Notes under the pieces: model-generated
The model's database searches: none
What the model was told of the DNA's origin: nothing
The model's input: only the letters and a program-made list of their open reading frames with translations
Shown here: positions 22,850-30,319 of the stretch, piece by piece
Layout: the number at the start of each line of letters is the position of its first letter
Position numbering within the stretch: the first letter of the stretch is position 1
Assembly (NCBI GenBank): GCA_030431335.1
Contig: JAUIJH010000041.1
Location: forward strand, 1 to 35,426
DNA: 35,426 nt
DNA from: Alphaproteobacteria bacterium
GTDB taxonomy: Bacteria; Pseudomonadota; Alphaproteobacteria; Rhizobiales; Amorphaceae
Direction of reading: 5' to 3'
Made by a program: the position numbers and the translations under genes

Positions 22850-24550
22850 ATGGCGCTGATGAGCACCACGACCCTCCGGGCGGCCCCCCCTCGCGACAAT
22901 GCGCTCGCCGTCGGTGCCGGCATCCTCCTCCTTTTGGCCCTCCTCCTGTCGTTCCTGCCCGGCCAGGCCGGCGTGCCGCCCGTCGATCGCGACGAGCCGC
23001 GCTACACCCAGGCGACGAAGCAGATGCTGGAGACCGGCGATTTCGTGCGCATCCGCTTCCAGGACGCGCCGCGCCACAAGAAGCCCATCGGCATCCACTG
23101 GCTCCAGGCGCTGAGCGCCAAGGCGAGCGGGCTGGGCGCCGAGGCGCCGCTGTGGGTCTACCGTCTGCCGTCCCTGTTCGGCGCGATGGCGGCGCTCCTC
23201 CTCACGCTGTGGGTGGCGCGCGCGTTCCTGCCGCCGCCGCTGGCGCTGACGGCGGCGGTGCTGTTCGGGGCCACCATCATCCTGGGCGTGGAGGCGCGCC
23301 TGGCGAAAACCGACGCGGTGCTGCTGGCGACGATCCTCGCCGCACAGGGCGCGCTCGCCCGGCTCTGGCTGGCCGAGCATCGACCGTTGGGGCTGGCGTT
23401 CCTGTTCTGGGTCGCGCTGGCGCTGGGCATCATGGTCAAGGGTCCCATCGCGCCGATGGTGGCCGGGCTCACCGTCATCACCCTCGCCATCGCCGACCGG
23501 CGGCGCCTCTTTGCCAAACTGCGGATTCCGCTGGGGATCGTGGTGGTGGCGGCGCTGTGCCTGCCCTGGTACGTCGCCATCTATCTCGCCACGGACGGCG
23601 CATTCTATGCGGCCGCCATCGGTAAGGACTTCCTCGGCAAGGCGGCCGGCGGCCAGGAGGGGCACGGCGCGCCGCCGCTGGTGCACCTCGGCCTGTTCTT
23701 CGCCGTCGCCTGGCCGATGGCCGCCTTCGCGCTGGCGGCGGCCTGGCGCGTCGTCAAGATGCGCGGGCCCGTGTTCGTGTTCGCGTTCGCATGGGTGGTG
23801 CCGGCGTGGATCGTCTTCGAGCTGACGCCCACCAAGCTGCCGCACTATACGCTGCCTCTGCTGCCGGGCATCGCCATCGCCGCCGTCGCCACCCTGGCGC
23901 GGGCCGAGCCGCCGCGGGCGCTGCGCATCCTCGCCGGCCTCCTGATCCTCGCCGCCCCGCTCGCGATCCTCGCCGCGGCGCCCTTCCTCCTCGCCGCGCT
24001 CGCCGGGATGGCGCCGGAAAGCGCCGACCTCATGACGCGCACGCCGATCCTTCTGGCCGGCGCGCTGGTGGCGGTCGCGCTGGCGGCGGCACTGGTGGCG
24101 GCCTTGCGGGTCTGGCGGGGCGCGCCGATGGTTTCGGGCGCCGTGGCGGGCCCGGCCGTCGCCGCCGCGATCATCGCCCAGGCCGCCGTGTGGGGCCTTG
24201 GCCTGCCCTCGCTCGAGCCGGTTTGGATCAGCACCCGCCTGGTCGCGGCGGTGCAGCGCGTCGCCCCCTGCCCCACGCCGCGCCTCATCAGCGTCGGCGG
24301 CTACAACGAGCCGAGCATGATCTTCCTCGCCGGCACCGACACCGCCCTCGCAAGCCCCGAGGAGGCGGTGACGCTCGCCGCCGCCGACGCCTGTCCCGTG
24401 ATCGCGGTGCGGGAGGATGCCCGCGCCCCGCTCGAAACGGCGGCCACGGCGGCGGATCTGCCGCTGCGCGAGGTCGCAACGGTCGAGGGCTTCAATATCT
24501 CCAAGGGCGATCCGATCCACCTCACGCTTTTCGTGCGCGAATCGCAGTAG
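22850..24550 (+). CDS. ArnT/PMT-like membrane glycosyltransferase (GT39/GT83)
   Basis: A 566-residue membrane protein with around 11-13 hydrophobic helices and a periplasmic C-terminal part. The first periplasmic loop contains the catalytic acidic motif and neighbours, PPVDRDEPRYTQATKQMLET and GDFVRIRFQDAPRHKKPIG, which match ArnT-type enzymes that move a sugar from a polyprenyl-phosphate carrier to lipid A or another acceptor. MVKGPIAPMV and LTPTKLPHYTLPLLPGIAIA are further ArnT-like segments. ATGs at 22850 and 22859 are both possible starts. It is divergent from the phosphodiesterase gene and is followed by GT2 and LAB_N genes, the expected partners. Sugar and acceptor are unknown. Confidence 0.9.
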   Translation: MALMSTTTLRAAPPRDNALAVGAGILLLLALLLSFLPGQAGVPPVDRDEPRYTQATKQMLETGDFVRIRFQDAPRHKKPIGIHWLQALSAKASGLGAEAPLWVYRLPSLFGAMAALLLTLWVARAFLPPPLALTAAVLFGATIILGVEARLAKTDAVLLATILAAQGALARLWLAEHRPLGLAFLFWVALALGIMVKGPIAPMVAGLTVITLAIADRRRLFAKLRIPLGIVVVAALCLPWYVAIYLATDGAFYAAAIGKDFLGKAAGGQEGHGAPPLVHLGLFFAVAWPMAAFALAAAWRVVKMRGPVFVFAFAWVVPAWIVFELTPTKLPHYTLPLLPGIAIAAVATLARAEPPRALRILAGLLILAAPLAILAAAPFLLAALAGMAPESADLMTRTPILLAGALVAVALAAALVAALRVWRGAPMVSGAVAGPAVAAAIIAQAAVWGLGLPSLEPVWISTRLVAAVQRVAPCPTPRLISVGGYNEPSMIFLAGTDTALASPEEAVTLAAADACPVIAVREDARAPLETAATAADLPLREVATVEGFNISKGDPIHLTLFVRESQ

Positions 24551-24560
24551 GAGCGCCGAC

Positions 24561-24665
24561 ATGGCGTCCGGCGGGCGCGGCAAAAGCCGGCCGCCGGGAA
24601 TTGCCGGCCTGTGTCGCTCCGAGGGGAGAATGCAGGGGAGCTCTGCGCCCGCGCTCTTGCTGTGA
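24561..24665 (+). CDS. Possible small ORF (34 codons) in the gap before the GT2 gene
   Basis: The ATG at 24561 has AGGAG 7 bp upstream and opens a 34-residue frame ending in CTG-TGA at 24665. The peptide (MASGGRGKSRPPGIAGLCRS...) has a basic start and a hydrophobic end (APALLL) but no known motif. It sits in the 186-bp gap between the two glycosyltransferase genes, where nothing else is visible. It could be a leader peptide or chance. Confidence 0.2.
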   Translation: MASGGRGKSRPPGIAGLCRSEGRMQGSSAPALLL

Positions 24666-24736
24666 CGGCACCTGGGGTAGTAGGCACCCAAAGTCGATCG
24701 GTCTGCGCGAGGCGCGGCCCCAGCGTCGGACGGCTT

Positions 24737-25483
24737 ATGCAAGCGCGGACAACCCGCACGCCTCTGGTGAGCGTCATCATCCCCGCGAAGGACGAGGCGG
24801 GTGCAATCGTCGATCTCCTCAACGAGATCCGCGACGGTGCCATTGCCCAGTCCTTCGAGATCATCGTGGTGGACGACGGCTCACGTGACGGCACCGCCGA
24901 GGCGGTGCGCGCGGCCGCGCTCGCCGACGTGCGGGTGCTGCGCCACGACGTGTCGGGCGGCAAGTCGCGCGCCATCCGCGCCGGGGTGCTGGCCGCGCGC
25001 GGCGAGATCATCGTCACCGTCGACGGCGACGGGCAGAACGATCCGCAATACCTCGCCGGGCTGATCGCGCCGCTCCTGGCCGATCCCGCGGTCGGCCTCG
25101 TCGCCGGCCAGCGCACCGCCCGCTACGACGGCTTCATGAAGAAGGCGGTGTCCAAGATCGCCAACCGCATGCGCCGCACCCTGCTCGCCGACGACACGCG
25201 CGACACCGCCTGCGGCCTCAAGGCGATGCGGCGGGCGCCCTATCTGCTCATCCCGTTCTTCGACAACAACCACCGCTTCTATCCGGCGCTGTTCATGCGC
25301 GAGGGCTGGAAGATCGCCCACGTGCCGGTGGTGGACCGGCCGCGCACCTCCGGCCAGTCCAAGTATGGGATCCTGGACCGAGCGCTGGTGGGATTGCCCG
25401 ACATGCTGGGCGTTTGGTGGCTACGGCGGCGAAGCGCCGCGCGGCCGGTGGCCGTCGAGATCCCGGAGCTTGTGGATGAGTGA
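24737..25483 (+). CDS. GT2 family glycosyltransferase (polyprenyl-phosphate sugar synthase-like)
   Basis: A 248-residue GT-A fold enzyme. The N-terminal TPLVSVIIPAKDEAGAIVDL and IIVVDDGSRDGTAEAVRAAA are the nucleotide-sugar site, GEIIVTVDGDGQNDPQYLAG the metal-binding DxD region, and YDGFMKKAVSKIANRMRRTL with AVGLK-like TACGLKAMRRAPY resembles dolichol-phosphate-mannose-type synthases. No large membrane region is seen, so it works at the inner face of the inner membrane. I chose the ATG at 24737 because the conserved start follows directly; the frame is open further back to 24611. The last 8 bases overlap the LAB_N gene. It probably makes the lipid-linked sugar donor for the ArnT-like enzyme upstream. 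Confidence 0.9.
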   Translation: MQARTTRTPLVSVIIPAKDEAGAIVDLLNEIRDGAIAQSFEIIVVDDGSRDGTAEAVRAAALADVRVLRHDVSGGKSRAIRAGVLAARGEIIVTVDGDGQNDPQYLAGLIAPLLADPAVGLVAGQRTARYDGFMKKAVSKIANRMRRTLLADDTRDTACGLKAMRRAPYLLIPFFDNNHRFYPALFMREGWKIAHVPVVDRPRTSGQSKYGILDRALVGLPDMLGVWWLRRRSAARPVAVEIPELVDE

Positions 25484-25802
25484 TTGGTTACCGGCGATCG
25501 GAACCTGGTTTCACCAGGTGTTCGTCGAGCAGTTCGATGTGTGGATCGCGATCGGCTTCTTCGCGCAGGCCATGTTCTCGGCGCGCTTCCTGATCCAGTG
25601 GATCGCGTCCGAGCGGGCCGGCCGCTCCGTTGTGCCGGTGGCGTTCTGGTTCTTCTCCATCGCCGGCGGCGCGATCCTGTTCGCCTACGCGCTCTACCGC
25701 AAGGATCCGGTGTTCATCGCCGGACAGGGCGCGGGCCTGCTGATCTACGCACGCAATCTGTGGCTCATTTTCCGCGAGCGGCGCGGCGCCCTCACGGTCT
25801 GA
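25476..25802 (+). CDS. LAB_N domain membrane protein (lipid A biosynthesis N-terminal-like)
   Basis: A 108-residue protein with three hydrophobic segments (VWIAIGFFAQAMFSARFLIQ, VAFWFFSIAGGAILFAYALY, FIAGQGAGLLIYARNLWLIF). The pattern F-x-A-R-F-L-x-Q-W, S-E-R and Y-x-R-N-L matches the lipid-A-disaccharide synthase N-terminal-like (LAB_N) family, which occurs alone next to GT2 and ArnT-type genes. The ATG at 25476 lies inside the end of the GT2 gene (8-bp overlap), so translation is coupled. It may help the GT2 enzyme or move its lipid-linked product across the membrane; neither role is proven. Confidence 0.88.
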   Translation: MSDWLPAIGTWFHQVFVEQFDVWIAIGFFAQAMFSARFLIQWIASERAGRSVVPVAFWFFSIAGGAILFAYALYRKDPVFIAGQGAGLLIYARNLWLIFRERRGALTV

Positions 25803-25873
25803 TTGGGCCTCGGCACCGTCGCGGCGCAGATCCGCGGCGGAGCTGCGAGTGGAACGGCTGCGCCATAGGCGGT

Positions 25874-25893
25874 TGAGCGCACGAAAGCGCTCA
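25874..25893. terminator. Stem-loop between convergent genes
   Basis: TGAGCGC (25874-25880) and GCGCTCA (25887-25893) form a 7-bp stem with loop ACGAAA. It lies between the LAB_N gene stop (25802) and the convergent dehalogenase stop (25911), so it may end transcription from either side. A U-tract is missing. Confidence 0.4.
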
Positions 25894-25910
25894 CCTCGCG
25901 GCAGCGTGCC

Positions 25911-26597
25911 TCAAAGGCCGGTCTCGGACAGCTTGTCCGCGAGGTCGACGAGGTCGCTCGCCACGATGTCCCAATCGTCCTCCGGGGCGAGATCGACGGA
26001 CTGGCCGGGGCCGTGCTCGCGCGGACGCGGAACGAAGCAGGTCTTGAAGCCCAGCGCCCGCGCCGCGGCGAGATCGCCGTTGTGGGCGGCCACCATCGCG
26101 CATTCCGCCGGGTCCAGCATCATCAGCGCCGCCGCTTTCAGGTAGCTTTCCGGCGCGGGCTTGTAGTGGCCGGTGATTTCGGCGCCCAGGATCGCGTCCC
26201 ACTGCCAGGCATTGTGGCGGGCGAGGTCCACCATCAGGCGCAAGTTGCCGTTGGAGTGCGGCGCCAGCAGCGCTTGCGGGGCGAGGCGCAGCAACCCCTC
26301 GGCGACGTCCGGCCAGGCGTCGAGGTGGTGCCAGTAGAGCGTCATCTCCCATTGCAGCGGTTCGCTTACCGAAAGGCCGAACTTGCGCAACGTCTCGCCA
26401 AGGCTCTCGTGGTGCAGGATATCGAGCGGCACGAACGGGCGTCGCCCGGCCCGCACCTCCTCCATCCCCGGCTGGTAGCGCGCGCGCCAGGCATCGGCGA
26501 ACGCCTCCGGTTCGTCCGTGTGCGGGGCCATCTGGTGCGCGATGGAGGTGCGCCAGTCGACCAGCGTGCCGAAGACGTCGAAGAAGAGCGCCTGCAT
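25911..26597 (-). CDS. Haloacid dehalogenase, type II (HAD superfamily)
   Basis: A 228-residue HAD enzyme. Asp7 in MQALFFDVFGTLVDW is the nucleophile; the motif with L-x-P-H-S-N-G-N, the lysine in GHYKPAPESYLKAA and the acidic pair in CAMVAAHNGDLAAARALGFK complete the active site. D-V-F-G-T-L with YQPGMEEVRAGRRPFVPLDI is the pattern of L-2-haloacid dehalogenases, which release halide from short 2-haloalkanoic acids. Many relatives have other or unknown substrates, so the exact activity is uncertain. The start has AGGAG about 8 bp upstream. It follows the thioredoxin-fold gene on the same strand after 56 bp, a gap that contains a 12-bp tandem repeat (GGCCGTGTCAGG at 26611-26634). Confidence 0.9.
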   Translation of the reverse strand: MQALFFDVFGTLVDWRTSIAHQMAPHTDEPEAFADAWRARYQPGMEEVRAGRRPFVPLDILHHESLGETLRKFGLSVSEPLQWEMTLYWHHLDAWPDVAEGLLRLAPQALLAPHSNGNLRLMVDLARHNAWQWDAILGAEITGHYKPAPESYLKAAALMMLDPAECAMVAAHNGDLAAARALGFKTCFVPRPREHGPGQSVDLAPEDDWDIVASDLVDLADKLSETGL

Positions 26598-26610
26598 GGG
26601 GGTCTCCTAG

Positions 26611-26634
26611 GGCCGTGTCAGGGGCCGTGTCAGG
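26611..26634. repeat. Short tandem repeat (12 bp x 2)
   Basis: GGCCGTGTCAGG occurs twice in a row, followed by a diverged partial third copy (GGCGGGACA). It lies in the gap between the thioredoxin-fold and dehalogenase genes. It is probably a replication-slippage product of no clear function. Confidence 0.6.
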
Positions 26635-26653
26635 GGCGGGACAGCCGGGGGCG

Positions 26654-27187
26654 CTACTCTTTCCACTTGATGGAGCACCCGGCGGCGGGGTGTTGCAAGG
26701 CGGGCGCGTCGCCGGTCTTGGCGATCTGGCGCATCGCCTCGACGAGCTCGCGCGGGGCGTCGGCGGGCGGCGGCGTCGTCTGGCCCGCATCGAGGCGGCC
26801 GCGATAAAGGATGGTGCCGGTGCGGTCGATGCCGAAAAATTCAGGAGTGACGCGGGCGCCGTAGCGGCGGGCCACGTCCTGCGTCTCGTCGTGCAGGTAG
26901 GGAAAGCGGAATTTGTACTGGTCGGCGAATTCCTTCATCCGCTCGAAGGAGTCGGCGGGGTAGCGTTCGCCGTCGTTGGCGCAGATGGCGGCGAAGCCGA
27001 CCCCTGCGTCCATCAGCGTCAACGCGTCGCTCGCGATGCGCGGCGCCGCCGACACCACATAAGGACAATGGTTGCAAATGAATGCGATGACGGCGCCGTT
27101 GTCCATCAACACATCGGACAGCGACACTTGGCGTCCCGCGGTGGATCGCAGCGAGAAATCGGGCGCGCGTTCGTTGAGTGCTGTCAT
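26654..27187 (-). CDS. Thioredoxin-fold (redoxin/AhpC-TSA-like) protein
   Basis: A 177-residue protein with the redoxin start MTALNERAPDFSLRSTAGRQ and the active-site region AVIAFICNHCPYVVSAAPRI, where C-N-H-C is a CxxC motif. The cis-proline region is RYGARVTPEFFGIDRTGTIL, followed by YRGRLDAGQ. This is the family of small thioredoxin-like proteins with CNHCP that occurs in many Proteobacteria, with a likely disulfide or peroxide-reducing role; the partner is unknown. No signal peptide, so cytoplasmic. The start has GGAGGACAAACC before it. It is divergent from parE. Confidence 0.88.
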   Translation of the reverse strand: MTALNERAPDFSLRSTAGRQVSLSDVLMDNGAVIAFICNHCPYVVSAAPRIASDALTLMDAGVGFAAICANDGERYPADSFERMKEFADQYKFRFPYLHDETQDVARRYGARVTPEFFGIDRTGTILYRGRLDAGQTTPPPADAPRELVEAMRQIAKTGDAPALQHPAAGCSIKWKE

Positions 27188-27387
27188 GGTTTGTCCTCCT
27201 GCCGGCCCGCCAGCCCTAACGGTTCCGGCGCTACCTTTATGTTAACCGACTGTCTCGTCCTGTGCGATCCGGCCCACAGCGGGCAACGGAACGCACGAAA
27301 TCCACAGCGGCTGTCGGCAATACCGGGGCGATCGCTGTTGCTTTCGGCTCCGGCGCGCTAACTGTGGCGACCTCACCGGAGCGTACG

Positions 27388-29412
27388 ATGTCTGGCGACG
27401 ACCTGTTCGAGAACAAAGCCCCGAGCCCCAAGCGAGCCGCCCCCCGCAAGGCGTCCAAGCCCGCGAACCACGCGGCGAGCGACGGCGAGGCGGGCTACAC
27501 GGCCGCCGACATCGAGGTGCTGGAAGGGCTGGAGCCGGTCCGGCGCCGGCCGGGCATGTATATCGGCGGCACCGACCAGCGCGCCCTGCATCACCTCTTC
27601 GCCGAAGTGCTCGACAACGCGATGGACGAGGCGGTCGCCGGCCACGCCACCTTTATCGAGGTGCGCTACACGCCCGACCACCTCATCGTCATCGACAATG
27701 GGCGCGGCATTCCGGTCGAGCCGCACCCCCGCTTTCCCGACAAGAGCGCGCTCGAGGTCATCATGACCACGCTGCACGCGGGCGGCAAATTCGATTCCAA
27801 GGCCTACGAGGCGTCCGGCGGCCTGCACGGGGTGGGCGTTTCGGTGGTCAACGCGCTGTCGGAGGACCTGACGGTGGAGGTCGCGCGCGGCAAGGTCCTC
27901 TACCGCCAGCGCTTTGCGCGCGGCGTGCCGCAGGGTCCGGTGGAGACGGTGGGCGCGGCGCCCAACCGGCGCGGCTGCTCGGTCGCCTTCCGGCCCGACC
28001 CGCAGATCTTCAAGGGCCTCAAATTCGACGCCAAGCGCCTGTTCGCCCAGACGCGCGCCAAGGCCTACCTGTTTGCCAACGTGGAGCTGCGCTGGCGTGC
28101 CGACCCGGCGATGCTGACCGGCGACAACCCGCCGCCCGCCTCCGCCGACTTCCACTTCCCCGGCGGCCTCGCCGATTTCCTGGCCGACGAGCTGCGCGGC
28201 CGGCCCACCATCATCGACGATATCTTCGCCTGCCGCGTGGGCGAGCCGGGGCGGCAGGGCTCGGTGGAGGCGGCCGTGGGCTTCGTGCCGGTGGACGAGT
28301 TCACCCGCTCCTACTGCAACACCATCCCCACCCCCGAGGGCGGCACCCACGAGGCGGGCCTGCGCGCCGCGCTGCTCAAGGGCCTCAAGACGCACGGCGA
28401 GCGCATCAACGCCAAGAAGATCTCCCAGATCACCGGCGACGATGTGGTGGCGAGCACCGCCGCCGTGCTGTCGGTGTTCGTGCGCGAGCCGGAGTTCGTG
28501 GGCCAGACCAAGGACAAATTGTCCACCAGCTCGGCGACGCGGCAGGCGGAGAACGCGGTGCGCGAGGCCTTCGAGGAATGGCTCGCGCGCGATCCGGGGC
28601 GGGCCAGCCGGGTGCTGGAATCGGTCATCGACAGGTCGGACGAGCGGCTGCGGCGACGCGCGGAAAAAGACGTGGCGCGCCGCTCGGCCACGCGGCGCAC
28701 GCGGCTGCCGGGCAAGCTGGCGGACTGCACGCAGTCCAAGGCGGACGGCACGGAGATCTTCATCGTGGAGGGCGACTCGGCCGGCGGTTCGGCCAAGCAG
28801 GCGCGGGCGCGGGCGACCCAGGCGGTGCTGCCGCTGCGAGGCAAGATCCTCAACGTCGCCAATGCCGGCCGCGACAAGGTGGTGGCCAATCAGCAGCTCG
28901 GCGATCTCGCCCTCGCCCTCGGCTGTGGCGCCCGCAAGGATTTCGACGTCGCCAAGCTGCGCTACGAGCGCGTCATCATCATGACCGACGCGGACGTGGA
29001 CGGCGCGCACATCGCCTCGCTGCTCATCACCTTCTTCTATCGCGAGATGCCGGGGCTGATCGATTCGGGCCACCTCTTCCTCGCCGTGCCGCCGCTCTAC
29101 AAGCTGACGCAAGGCGCCAAGACGCTGTACGCGCGCAACGACGCGCACCGCGAAGCGCTGATGGCCGAGTTCAAGAAGGACAAGAAGGTAGAGATCGGGC
29201 GCTTCAAGGGCCTTGGCGAAATGATGCCGGCGCAGCTCAAGGAAACGACGATGGATCCGGCGACGCGCACGCTGCTGCGGGTGACGATCCGCTCCGAGGT
29301 CGAGGCCACGCGCTCGTCCATCGACCGGCTGATGGGCAACAAGCCGGAAGCCCGTTTCGCCTTCATTCAGGAAAACGCCGCTTTCGCCCAGGCCGAAGCG
29401 CTCGATATCTGA
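27388..29412 (+). CDS. parE: DNA topoisomerase IV subunit B
   Basis: A 674-residue GyrB/ParE-type ATPase subunit. The GHKL part shows VLEGLEPVRRRPGMYIGG, the catalytic Glu73 and Asn77 in AEVLDNAMDEAVAG and VIDNGRGIPVEPHPRF. The TOPRIM part has EGDSAGGSAKQARAR and the DxDxD motif in MTDADVDGAHIASLL. GGTDQRALHHLFAEVLDN and the TCTQSK-like DCTQSKADGTEIF are typical of ParE and differ from GyrB, and the length fits alphaproteobacterial ParE. It works with ParC (not in this window) to unlink daughter chromosomes. The ATG at 27388 is chosen because the variable, charged N-terminal tail MSGDDLFENKAPSPKR is usual in ParE; the frame is open to 27262. Confidence 0.96.
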   Translation: MSGDDLFENKAPSPKRAAPRKASKPANHAASDGEAGYTAADIEVLEGLEPVRRRPGMYIGGTDQRALHHLFAEVLDNAMDEAVAGHATFIEVRYTPDHLIVIDNGRGIPVEPHPRFPDKSALEVIMTTLHAGGKFDSKAYEASGGLHGVGVSVVNALSEDLTVEVARGKVLYRQRFARGVPQGPVETVGAAPNRRGCSVAFRPDPQIFKGLKFDAKRLFAQTRAKAYLFANVELRWRADPAMLTGDNPPPASADFHFPGGLADFLADELRGRPTIIDDIFACRVGEPGRQGSVEAAVGFVPVDEFTRSYCNTIPTPEGGTHEAGLRAALLKGLKTHGERINAKKISQITGDDVVASTAAVLSVFVREPEFVGQTKDKLSTSSATRQAENAVREAFEEWLARDPGRASRVLESVIDRSDERLRRRAEKDVARRSATRRTRLPGKLADCTQSKADGTEIFIVEGDSAGGSAKQARARATQAVLPLRGKILNVANAGRDKVVANQQLGDLALALGCGARKDFDVAKLRYERVIIMTDADVDGAHIASLLITFFYREMPGLIDSGHLFLAVPPLYKLTQGAKTLYARNDAHREALMAEFKKDKKVEIGRFKGLGEMMPAQLKETTMDPATRTLLRVTIRSEVEATRSSIDRLMGNKPEARFAFIQENAAFAQAEALDI

Positions 29413-29430
29413 GGGCTGCCCGCCGGAGCC

Positions 29431-30153
29431 TCACGCGGTACGGCGGCGGTCGGCCGGCCGCTCGGTCGCGCCGGGCTTTTCGGCCGGGGTTTGGGGCGCA
29501 TGGCCGTGAAGGAAGGTTTCGACCGCATAGTCGAGCCGCGCCTCGGCCGTGGCGGTGAAGGCTTCGCACGCCTCCGGGTCGAGTAGCGCGCGCAAGGGGT
29601 TGAGGCCCACCATGTCGAGGAGAAGCTGTGCGGCGGCGTCGACATCGCGGATCTCGATTTCGCCGCGGGCGACGGCCCTCTCCAGTTCCAGCGCGACGAT
29701 GCTGTGCGCAGCCTCGGCACCCGACAACAGCACCGTTCGCGCCACATCGGGAAGACGCGCCGCCTCCGCGATGACGGCGCGCAGCACGACGATCCCGCGG
29801 TCGGCCTCCTCGGCCCGCTCCCCGCATGCGTTGGTTTGGAAGATCCGCCGAAGACGCTCGCCGATGGGCAGGTCCGTCTCCTCCGGCGCCAGCGGGCGCA
29901 CATGGCGCGAACGCTTGCGGCGGACCCAGGCGTCGAACATCAGTTCGCGGCTGCCATAGACGGCATAGAGGGTCCTCTTGGACATCCCTGCCGCGCGCGC
30001 GATCGCCGCCATGCTGGCGCGCCGCAAGCCGCTTTTGGCGACGACCCGCTCCATCGCGTCCAGGATCAGGCCCTCGCGCTCCTGCTGGGACAACTGAATG
30101 GGCCGGCCGCGCCGAGCGCGACAGCCTCGGTCCATATCGGTGTGGTGGAGCAT
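29431..30153 (-). CDS. TetR-family transcriptional repressor of the adjacent RND efflux genes
   Basis: A 240-residue TetR/AcrR protein. The N-terminal helix-turn-helix is RRASMAAIARAAGMSKRTLY followed by AVYGSRELMFDAW, the family signature. The rest is the variable ligand-binding helix bundle (for example LPIGERLRRIFQTNACGERA). GGGAGGCAAAC directly precedes the ATG at 30153. It is divergent from an RND efflux operon, and inverted repeats lie between the two starts, so it probably represses the pump genes and itself and is released by a pump substrate. Confidence 0.93.
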   Translation of the reverse strand: MLHHTDMDRGCRARRGRPIQLSQQEREGLILDAMERVVAKSGLRRASMAAIARAAGMSKRTLYAVYGSRELMFDAWVRRKRSRHVRPLAPEETDLPIGERLRRIFQTNACGERAEEADRGIVVLRAVIAEAARLPDVARTVLLSGAEAAHSIVALELERAVARGEIEIRDVDAAAQLLLDMVGLNPLRALLDPEACEAFTATAEARLDYAVETFLHGHAPQTPAEKPGATERPADRRRTA

Positions 30154-30204
30154 GTTTGCCTCCCAGGGCCATTGCGCGACGGTTTTGTCCAGCAGCCGGC
30201 TCTT

Positions 30205-30232
30205 TTGTTTTTGTCGCCGCCTGCTATATAAG
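30205..30232 (+). promoter_or_regulatory. Promoter of the RND efflux operon
   Basis: TTGTTT (30205-30210), a 16-bp spacer and TATAAG (30227-30232) make a sigma-70-like promoter about 90 bp before the adaptor start at 30320. It shares its -10 region with the promoter of the divergent TetR gene. Confidence 0.5.
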
Positions 30233-30253
30233 CAAAACCGTTTGGTTTCTCAA
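30225..30253 (-). promoter_or_regulatory. Promoter of the TetR gene
   Basis: On the - strand TTGAGA (30248-30253), a 17-bp spacer and TATATA (30225-30230) form a strong sigma-70-like promoter. The palindromic TATATA serves both directions, and the AAACCGTTTGGTTT element lies in the spacer, so a bound repressor would close both promoters. Confidence 0.6.
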
Positions 30254-30272
30254 ATGTTCGAAACCGTCCAAA
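30235..30272. promoter_or_regulatory. Probable TetR operator (inverted repeats)
   Basis: AAACCGTTTGGTTT (30235-30248) has 5-bp palindromic arms. Its right part also pairs with the next element: TTTGGTTTC (30241-30249) and GAAACC-GT-CCAAA (30260-30272) form an inverted repeat around a 10-bp centre. This is the size and shape of AcrR/TtgR-type operators. It lies just after the pump -10 box. Confidence 0.6.
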
Positions 30273-30319
30273 GTTCCCTTCCCTGAGCATCGGCGCGGGC
30301 CGTTTTGCTGGAGTTTCGC

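Noticed and set aside
21923..24742. 939-codon - strand frame extending the phosphodiesterase gene far upstream
   Set aside because: The metallophosphoesterase begins at 22762 with the conserved DLH motif. The upstream part is antisense to the ArnT-like gene and compositionally a shadow.
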